The translations under genes and the position numbers were made by a program. The notes under the pieces are model-generated. The model had not been told where the DNA came from. It made no database searches and saw nothing but the letters and a program-made list of their open reading frames with translations. This document shows positions 6,536-11,166 of a DNA stretch of 11,166 bases, piece after piece. The DNA lies in assembly GCA_905210845.1 (NCBI GenBank), contig CAJLYG010000092.1:1-11166 (forward strand), written 5' to 3'. Every line of letters starts with the position of its first letter. The stretch's first letter is position 1. The stretch comes from an uncultured Prevotella sp. Lineage in GTDB: Bacteria; Bacteroidota; Bacteroidia; Bacteroidales; Bacteroidaceae.

Positions 6536-6560
6536 AAGTCCAAAGCTCTGGACCTGCCGG
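6531..6560 (-). terminator. Hairpin downstream of the phosphate transporter gene, candidate terminator
   Basis: CCGGCAAGTCC (6531-6541) and GGACCTGCCGG (6550-6560) form an 11-bp stem with one mismatch and an 8-base loop, 30 bp past the TAG of the minus-strand transporter gene. On the minus strand it is followed only by the weak pyrimidine tract TTCTCTTGT, so terminator strength is uncertain. It overlaps the degenerate end of the 22-bp array. Confidence 0.5.
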
Positions 6561-6590
6561 CATTTACCTCATCTTTATACCTAATCTTAA

Positions 6591-8837
6591 CTATGCGTCT
6601 GTAGTAAATTTATGAGCGGCACGCAACTGATGTCTCATAATGCTCAGGAACTCCTGGCACTCCTGAAGGATATTCAAGTAAACCAAGGAAATCTTTAAGT
6701 TGCCAGAGTCCTTGTCCTGTTGCATCCTGTTGATTTGGCGTTTACGGATCACGGAGAGCTCATCCTTGCATTCGTCTGCCATGGCCAAGATCTCCCGGTA
6801 ATTGCCATATCTGCCCGTACTGATCATGTCCTCAGAGCTCTTCATCAACTCATTGACACGGTATCTAATATCTTCGAACTCCTCGCGATAGACATCCGGA
6901 ACGGGGTTGAAGTTGTTCTCGACATGCTCCTTGGCAGGTTCTAGCATACGTTTCAGGCAGTAGATAAACTGCTGGTCGCTGTTCACGCCCAAGTGGAACC
7001 ACGTATTGCGCTCCAATGCCATGTCCAAAGGCAGGCGACGCAAAGCCAACAACTCTTGCCGACGATATTTCTTCAACATGTCGCGCTCGTTATCCAACTC
7101 GCTCTCTGATTTCTTCAGGATCCGATAGTTCTCTTCGGTCAGTCCTTCCAGGATCTTATTGAACTGATCCAAGGCAAACTTGCAGACGAAGCTCTGCGTG
7201 CGAACCACATGCTTGGACAGCAAGTCCCACAGGATCTCCGGGTCTTTGGCGCGCATCATCAACTTGAAAGCAGTGTCTTTCTTTGCCTCTTGGACTTTCT
7301 TCTCATACTTGCGGCTGCTCTTATAAAGCAACACCACATCCAATACGATAAAGAGACCCATCACGACGAATCCACCGTAGTACATGCAGAGGCACACGAT
7401 CGAGCACACGGCGAAGGCTACGCCGGCGGTCACGAACCATCCACCAATGACAGAGACCACGCCTGTCACACGATAAACAGCGCTCTCACGGCTCCATGCA
7501 CGATCGGCAAGACTGGAACCCATGGCTACCATGAAGGTCACGTAAGTAGTAGAAAGTGGGATCTTATAATTGGTTCCGATGATGATCAGCATACTGGAAA
7601 GCACCAAGTTGACTGCCGCACGGACCATATCGAAGGCTGCGCCATTTTCCAAAATAGCATCATCATTGTCAAAACGGCTGTTGATCCATTTCCGAACGCT
7701 TACAGGGATGAAGGCATCTATCTTCTCGAAAGCATTGGAACAGAAGCGGATGAGCACCCTTGCCAACCGTGAGGAACCGAACATCTCATCGCCTTCATCC
7801 TGGCGGCTCAGGTCGACGCTGGTCTTCACGACATTCTTTGCCTTCTTGGAAGTACCCATGGCGATGATCATAATCACGCCAGCAAGGCCTAAATACAAGA
7901 TCGGGGTCTTGGCAGAAGATGCCAAGGAGGTCATCATGAAAGAGTTAATGTCCCCTGCCCCATGTGCGGTCCAGTCCTGGAAAGAAGACAAGCCAGCGAG
8001 AGGAACACCGATGAAGTTGACAAGGTCGTTGCCTGCGAATGCCATGGCAAGGGCGAAAGTACCCATCAGGACAATAAAGCGGAAGACATCAATCTTGAGC
8101 AAGTGCATCAGCTCCATCAAGACCGTAGAGCCCAAGAAGGTGTAAAGCATCAGGATCTTGGTATTTGACACGATCCATGTCTTTGTATCCTCACTGATAA
8201 AGGGAGACCCAGCCAAGCCCTTGAAGAAGATAAAATAAGCGAGGGCTGTGAAAGAAATGCCACCGAAGATGGCAATGGAATATTTAAGATGGCTTTTATA
8301 CTTAAACGTAAAGATTACACGAGAGATCCATTGGACGACAGTACCGAAGAAGAAGGCGATGGCAACGCTGACGAAGATCGCAATGATCACTTTCAACGCA
8401 TCACTACTGTTGAGCAAGTCGCCGAAGTCGTATTCTGGATTGGCATGCATCTTCACCAAGGCTAAGATGAACGTACCGCCCAAGAGCTCGAAGACCAAGG
8501 AGATCGTGGTAGATGTCGGCAACCCCAATGTATTAAACATGTCGAGTACGATCACATCCGTCACCATCACTGCAAGGAATATGGTCATCACCTCCCGATA
8601 ATTGAAATTGGACGGGTTCATGATGCCATGCCGGGCGACATCCATCATGCCCGCGGACATCACAGCGCCAATCAACACGCCAAGGGATGCAACCAACAAG
8701 ACAGTACGAAACTTGGCGACCTTGGCGCCGATAGCGGAATTCAAAAAGTTTACTGCATCATTGCTGACTCCCACCCATAGGTCGAAGACTGCCAAGATGA
8801 TCAGAAACGCTACAATACAAGTATAAAAACCAACCAT
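6591..8837 (-). CDS. PiT-family inorganic phosphate transporter with C-terminal PhoU-like domain (748 aa)
   Basis: This inner-membrane permease imports phosphate driven by a cation gradient. Both halves of the PiT inverted repeat are visible: 'GVSNDAVNFLNSAIG' (residues 23-37) with 'GLPTSTT' (105-111), and 'FAGNDLVNF' (268-276) with 'KIPLSTTYVTF' (425-435). About ten to twelve hydrophobic segments are spread over residues 1-510, interrupted by a hydrophilic loop at about 328-400. From about 515 to the end the protein is soluble, charged and helical ('LLSKHVVRTQSFV', 'ILEGLTEENYRILKK', 'VYREEFEDIRYRVNEL'), consistent with a fused PhoU-like regulatory bundle; this long form is common in Bacteroidota. 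I chose ATG 8837 ('MVGFYTCIVAF') because the longer frame's TTG at 8864 lies inside the -7 box. It ends in TAG. The start codon lies in one arm of a 13-bp inverted repeat. Confidence 0.92.
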   Translation of the reverse strand: MVGFYTCIVAFLIILAVFDLWVGVSNDAVNFLNSAIGAKVAKFRTVLLVASLGVLIGAVMSAGMMDVARHGIMNPSNFNYREVMTIFLAVMVTDVIVLDMFNTLGLPTSTTISLVFELLGGTFILALVKMHANPEYDFGDLLNSSDALKVIIAIFVSVAIAFFFGTVVQWISRVIFTFKYKSHLKYSIAIFGGISFTALAYFIFFKGLAGSPFISEDTKTWIVSNTKILMLYTFLGSTVLMELMHLLKIDVFRFIVLMGTFALAMAFAGNDLVNFIGVPLAGLSSFQDWTAHGAGDINSFMMTSLASSAKTPILYLGLAGVIMIIAMGTSKKAKNVVKTSVDLSRQDEGDEMFGSSRLARVLIRFCSNAFEKIDAFIPVSVRKWINSRFDNDDAILENGAAFDMVRAAVNLVLSSMLIIIGTNYKIPLSTTYVTFMVAMGSSLADRAWSRESAVYRVTGVVSVIGGWFVTAGVAFAVCSIVCLCMYYGGFVVMGLFIVLDVVLLYKSSRKYEKKVQEAKKDTAFKLMMRAKDPEILWDLLSKHVVRTQSFVCKFALDQFNKILEGLTEENYRILKKSESELDNERDMLKKYRRQELLALRRLPLDMALERNTWFHLGVNSDQQFIYCLKRMLEPAKEHVENNFNPVPDVYREEFEDIRYRVNELMKSSEDMISTGRYGNYREILAMADECKDELSVIRKRQINRMQQDKDSGNLKISLVYLNILQECQEFLSIMRHQLRAAHKFTTDA

Positions 8838-8890
8838 TGTAATAACTATTAATTCATGCCGCAAAGGTAGACAACAATTATTACAATGGT
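8833..8890 (-). promoter_or_regulatory. 13-bp perfect inverted repeat bracketing the proximal promoter box and covering the transporter start codon
   Basis: On the gene's strand, ACCATTGTAATAA (8890-8878) and TTATTACAATGGT (8845-8833) are perfect inverted copies separated by 32 bases. The spacer holds the proximal TACCTTTG box and the right arm contains the ATG (8837-8835). A transcript starting upstream of the first arm could fold and hide the start codon; one from the proximal box would begin after the left arm and could not. The arms could equally be a pair of DNA-binding half-sites. Confidence 0.6.
8862..8869 (-). promoter_or_regulatory. Proximal -7 box (TACCTTTG) of the phosphate transporter gene
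   Basis: An exact TAnnTTTG match 24 bp before the chosen ATG, in the context TACCTTTGCGGC, which is nearly the same as at the FadL-like gene. The predicted transcription start is near 8855, inside the spacer of the inverted repeat. A TTTG at 8895-8898 lies 25 bp upstream, long for a -33 element. Confidence 0.6.
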
Positions 8891-8894
8891 GTTA

Positions 8895-8902
8895 CAAAGG
8901 TA
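8895..8902 (-). promoter_or_regulatory. Possible distal -7 box (TACCTTTG) of the phosphate transporter gene
   Basis: A second exact TACCTTTG starts 33 bp upstream of the proximal one. If it is a promoter, transcription would begin near 8888, within the left arm of the inverted repeat, giving a leader that could form most of the hairpin. Alternatively its TTTG is only the -33 element of the proximal promoter. Confidence 0.35.
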
Positions 8903-8919
8903 TTTCGAATAGGTGATAT

Positions 8920-11166
8920 TTACTTCATCTGATGGTTTGTGAAGGAATAAGGCATATCTTCCGCCTGGACGCCCCGTTTTGGGTTGGGTGTCGGTGCCAT
9001 CTGAACCGCGATCTGAGCCCCCTTTTCCAGCATGCCATGATCGAAGTAGTTCTTCGTGTATGGAATGCCATCAACGGTCATGCTTTGGATATAGCGGTTG
9101 TCCGCACTGTTGTCCGGGGCAGAAATCTCCACGGTCTTGCCATTCGACAGATGAAGGATCACGTCCTTGAAATACGGTGTGCCAATCACGTATTGCTGAC
9201 TGCCCGGGCACACGGGATAGAAGCCAAGTGCCGAGAAGACATACCATGCGCTTGTCTGACCGTTATCCTCATCACCGCAATAGCCGTCGGGATGGGCATT
9301 GTACAAGCGATCCATCACCTCCCTGACCCAATACTGCGCCTTCCAAGGCTGCCCTGCATAATCGTAGAGATAGATCATGTGCTGGATGGGTTGGTTGCCA
9401 TGGGCATAATTGCCCATGTTCATGATCTGCATTTCACGGATCTCGTGGATCACCCCACCGTAATAACTGTCATCGAAGATAGGCGGGACGAAGAACACAG
9501 AATCCATCTTAGAGACGAAAGCCTCCTTGCCTCCCATCAAGTTGATCAGTCCTTGTGGGTCATGGAAGACACACCAAGTCCAATGCCAGCTATTGCCTTC
9601 GGTAAAGGCATCACCCCATTTATAGGGATTAAACGGGCTCTGGAAGGTTCCATCCTGATTGCGACCGCGCATGAAACCTACCGACTTGTCGAAGACATAC
9701 TGGTAATTCAGAGCATGCTTCCGAAACGGTTCGAGTTCTTTCTTCGGCTTTCCCAATGCCTTCCCCAACTGGTAGATGCACCAATCGTCATACGCATATT
9801 CCAAGGTCCGTGCCACGCTCTCGTTGATCTTGACATCATAAGGCACGTACCCCAATTTGTTATAATACTCGAATCCATACCTTCCTGTCGACTTCACCGT
9901 AGGATGGACGGCATTGGCGCCATGCTTGACCGCTTCCCAAAGGGTCTCGATATCGTACCCCCGAATGCCTTTGAGATAAGCATCGGCGACGATGGAGGCA
10001 GAGTTGTTGCCCACCATGCAGCCCCGGTGACCGGGACTCGCCCACTCGGGCAGGAACCCACTTTCCTTGTAAGTGTTCACCAAGCCAGCCTGCATCTTGC
10101 TTGCCATCTCAGGATACATCAGGTTAAGCAAAGGGAACAGGCTGCGGAAAGTATCCCAGAAGCCGGTGTCTGTAAACATGTAACCCGGCAATACCTGCCC
10201 ATTGTAAGGACTATAATGGACGACTTTCCCTTCTGCATCATATTCGAAGAACTGGCGGGGGAAGAGCGTTGAGCGGTATAGACAACTATAGAAGGTGCGT
10301 AGGTGATCCACGTCCTTGTCCCTTATCTCAATGCGACTGAGGACCTCGTTCCAGCGTTGCTGTCCTTTCTCCTTCACTTGCGCGAAACCATCCTGACCCA
10401 ATTCCTTCAGATTACGTTCTGCTTGCTCCAGGCTGATAAAGGAAGATGCCACACGCACATGGACCTGTTCCCCACGTTTCTTCGTCTGGAATGTGACGAT
10501 GGCACCCGCATGGTCGCAAGTAACCTCTCTCACCGTAGCATCAAGGGCCCCATCGCGGACAACATGCGTCATCGTAAAAGGATGGTCGAACACCAAGACG
10601 AAATAGTTCTTGAAGTTGGCAGGCACCCCTCCACTGTTCTTCGTCGTATAGCCCACGATCTTGTTCTCAGAAGGGATAATCCTGATGGACGAGCCCTTAT
10701 CGAAAGCATCTACCACGACTTGGGCGGAATCTGTCTGAGGGAAAGAGAAGCGCATGATCGCGGCACGCTCCGTAGGTGCCACCTCTGCCACCACGTCATA
10801 GTCGGCAAGGTACACCCGATAGTAATAAGGCAAGGCGGTCTCAGCCTTATGGGAGAACCAACTGGCCCGTTTATTCTCGTCAAACACCGGCTTGCCAACT
10901 GTCGGCAGGATAGAGAACTGACCATAGTCGTTGATCCACGGACTGGGCTGATGGGTCTGTTTGATTCCACGTATCTTGTGCGCGGAATAGACATAAGCCC
11001 ATCCGTCGCCCATCTTACCGGTCTGGGGCATCCAGAAATTCATGCCCCAAGGCATGGCGATGGCAGGATAGGTGTTGCCGGTTGACAACTCATAACTCGA
11101 CTCCGTGCCCACTAACGGGTTCACATACTGGGTCACGTCCTTGTCGGTCATTGTCGTCAGACGCTC
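8920..11166 (-). CDS. GH92 exo-alpha-mannosidase, probably alpha-1,2 specific (5' end outside window)
   Basis: The frame stays open past the ATG at 11151 to the window edge (upstream residues ERLTT), so the true start and signal peptide are probably outside. Numbering from that ATG: 'YVNPLVGTES' (9-18) opens the N-terminal beta-sandwich, and the (alpha/alpha)6 catalytic domain follows from about 270. 'FTEGNSWHWTW' (E518) and 'GDEDNGQTSAWYVFSALGFYP' (D627, D629) are the GH92 acid and base motifs. As I recall the numbering of the Bacteroides enzyme BT3990 (E533, D642, D644), all three are offset by a constant 15. H569-E570 in 'GGVIHEIREM' then falls on the His584-Glu585 pair linked to alpha-1,2 specificity. 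The enzyme is calcium dependent and inverting, and trims high-mannose N-glycans. The downstream phosphate transporter, 82 bp away, has its own promoter. Confidence 0.93.
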   Translation of the reverse strand, partial: ERLTTMTDKDVTQYVNPLVGTESSYELSTGNTYPAIAMPWGMNFWMPQTGKMGDGWAYVYSAHKIRGIKQTHQPSPWINDYGQFSILPTVGKPVFDENKRASWFSHKAETALPYYYRVYLADYDVVAEVAPTERAAIMRFSFPQTDSAQVVVDAFDKGSSIRIIPSENKIVGYTTKNSGGVPANFKNYFVLVFDHPFTMTHVVRDGALDATVREVTCDHAGAIVTFQTKKRGEQVHVRVASSFISLEQAERNLKELGQDGFAQVKEKGQQRWNEVLSRIEIRDKDVDHLRTFYSCLYRSTLFPRQFFEYDAEGKVVHYSPYNGQVLPGYMFTDTGFWDTFRSLFPLLNLMYPEMASKMQAGLVNTYKESGFLPEWASPGHRGCMVGNNSASIVADAYLKGIRGYDIETLWEAVKHGANAVHPTVKSTGRYGFEYYNKLGYVPYDVKINESVARTLEYAYDDWCIYQLGKALGKPKKELEPFRKHALNYQYVFDKSVGFMRGRNQDGTFQSPFNPYKWGDAFTEGNSWHWTWCVFHDPQGLINLMGGKEAFVSKMDSVFFVPPIFDDSYYGGVIHEIREMQIMNMGNYAHGNQPIQHMIYLYDYAGQPWKAQYWVREVMDRLYNAHPDGYCGDEDNGQTSAWYVFSALGFYPVCPGSQQYVIGTPYFKDVILHLSNGKTVEISAPDNSADNRYIQSMTVDGIPYTKNYFDHGMLEKGAQIAVQMAPTPNPKRGVQAEDMPYSFTNHQMK

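Noticed and set aside
8833..8890. Invertible (phase-variable) promoter like those of Bacteroides surface loci
   Set aside because: The repeats do bracket a promoter box, but the segment is only 58 bp, the arm includes the start codon of a housekeeping-type transporter, and no recombinase gene is in the window. A hairpin or operator is more likely; long-read orientation data would settle it.
8932..10272. Long plus-strand open frame of 446 codons antisense to the GH92 gene
   Set aside because: It mirrors the GH92 codons, has no recognisable domain, and its composition (runs of HV, HR, IL, DH) is typical of a shadow of a real gene. The further antisense frames at 10303-11085, 7209-7772 and 7570-8145 were rejected for the same reason.

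Overview
This window looks like ordinary chromosome of a Bacteroidota bacterium, most likely a Prevotella-type gut or oral anaerobe. The evidence is the TAnnTTTG promoter boxes in front of four genes, the near absence of Shine-Dalgarno sequences, and the protein families present: a FadL-like barrel with the family's usual signal peptide, a serine-type sulfatase, a GH20, a GH92 and a long PiT-PhoU phosphate transporter. Genus-level placement is inference.

Layout: (1) 1-344, + strand, the C-terminal end of a Sir2-like (sirtuin) protein cut by the window edge. (2) 559-1338, +, a compact radical SAM protein of the TYW1-like COG0731 type. (3) 1368-2888, - strand, an OmpP1/FadL-type outer-membrane barrel interrupted by an in-frame TAG at 1557-1559; the missing 62 codons of the barrel end are still readable downstream. 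(4) 2889-3117, a divergent promoter region with several dyad symmetries. (5) 3118-6305, +, a two-gene operon: a sulfatase resembling GlcNAc-6-sulfatases, and a GH20 beta-hexosaminidase whose start overlaps the sulfatase stop by one base. It ends in a clear intrinsic terminator. (6) 6400-6590, a convergent spacer holding a five-unit 22-bp-period repeat and a second hairpin. (7) 6591-8837, -, a PiT phosphate permease with a C-terminal PhoU-like region. (8) 8920-11166, -, a GH92 alpha-mannosidase with its N-terminus outside the window.

How the genes fit together: the sulfatase and GH20 form a plausible 'desulfate, then trim' pair for terminal 6-sulfo-GlcNAc, as found on mucin O-glycans, keratan sulfate and heparan. 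The GH92 carries the His-Glu pair associated with alpha-1,2-mannosidases of high-mannose N-glycans. Together they point to use of host glycans, but no SusC/SusD, regulator or sulfatase maturase lies in the window, so this is not a complete polysaccharide utilisation locus. The phosphate transporter, radical SAM and Sir2-like genes appear to be unrelated neighbours.

I did not find a convincing new multi-gene system. The non-coding and mutational signals are the most interesting: a perfect 13-bp inverted repeat that brackets the proximal promoter of the phosphate transporter and includes its start codon, the exact 22-bp periodic array, the nonsense-interrupted FadL-like gene, and the dyads around the sulfatase promoter.
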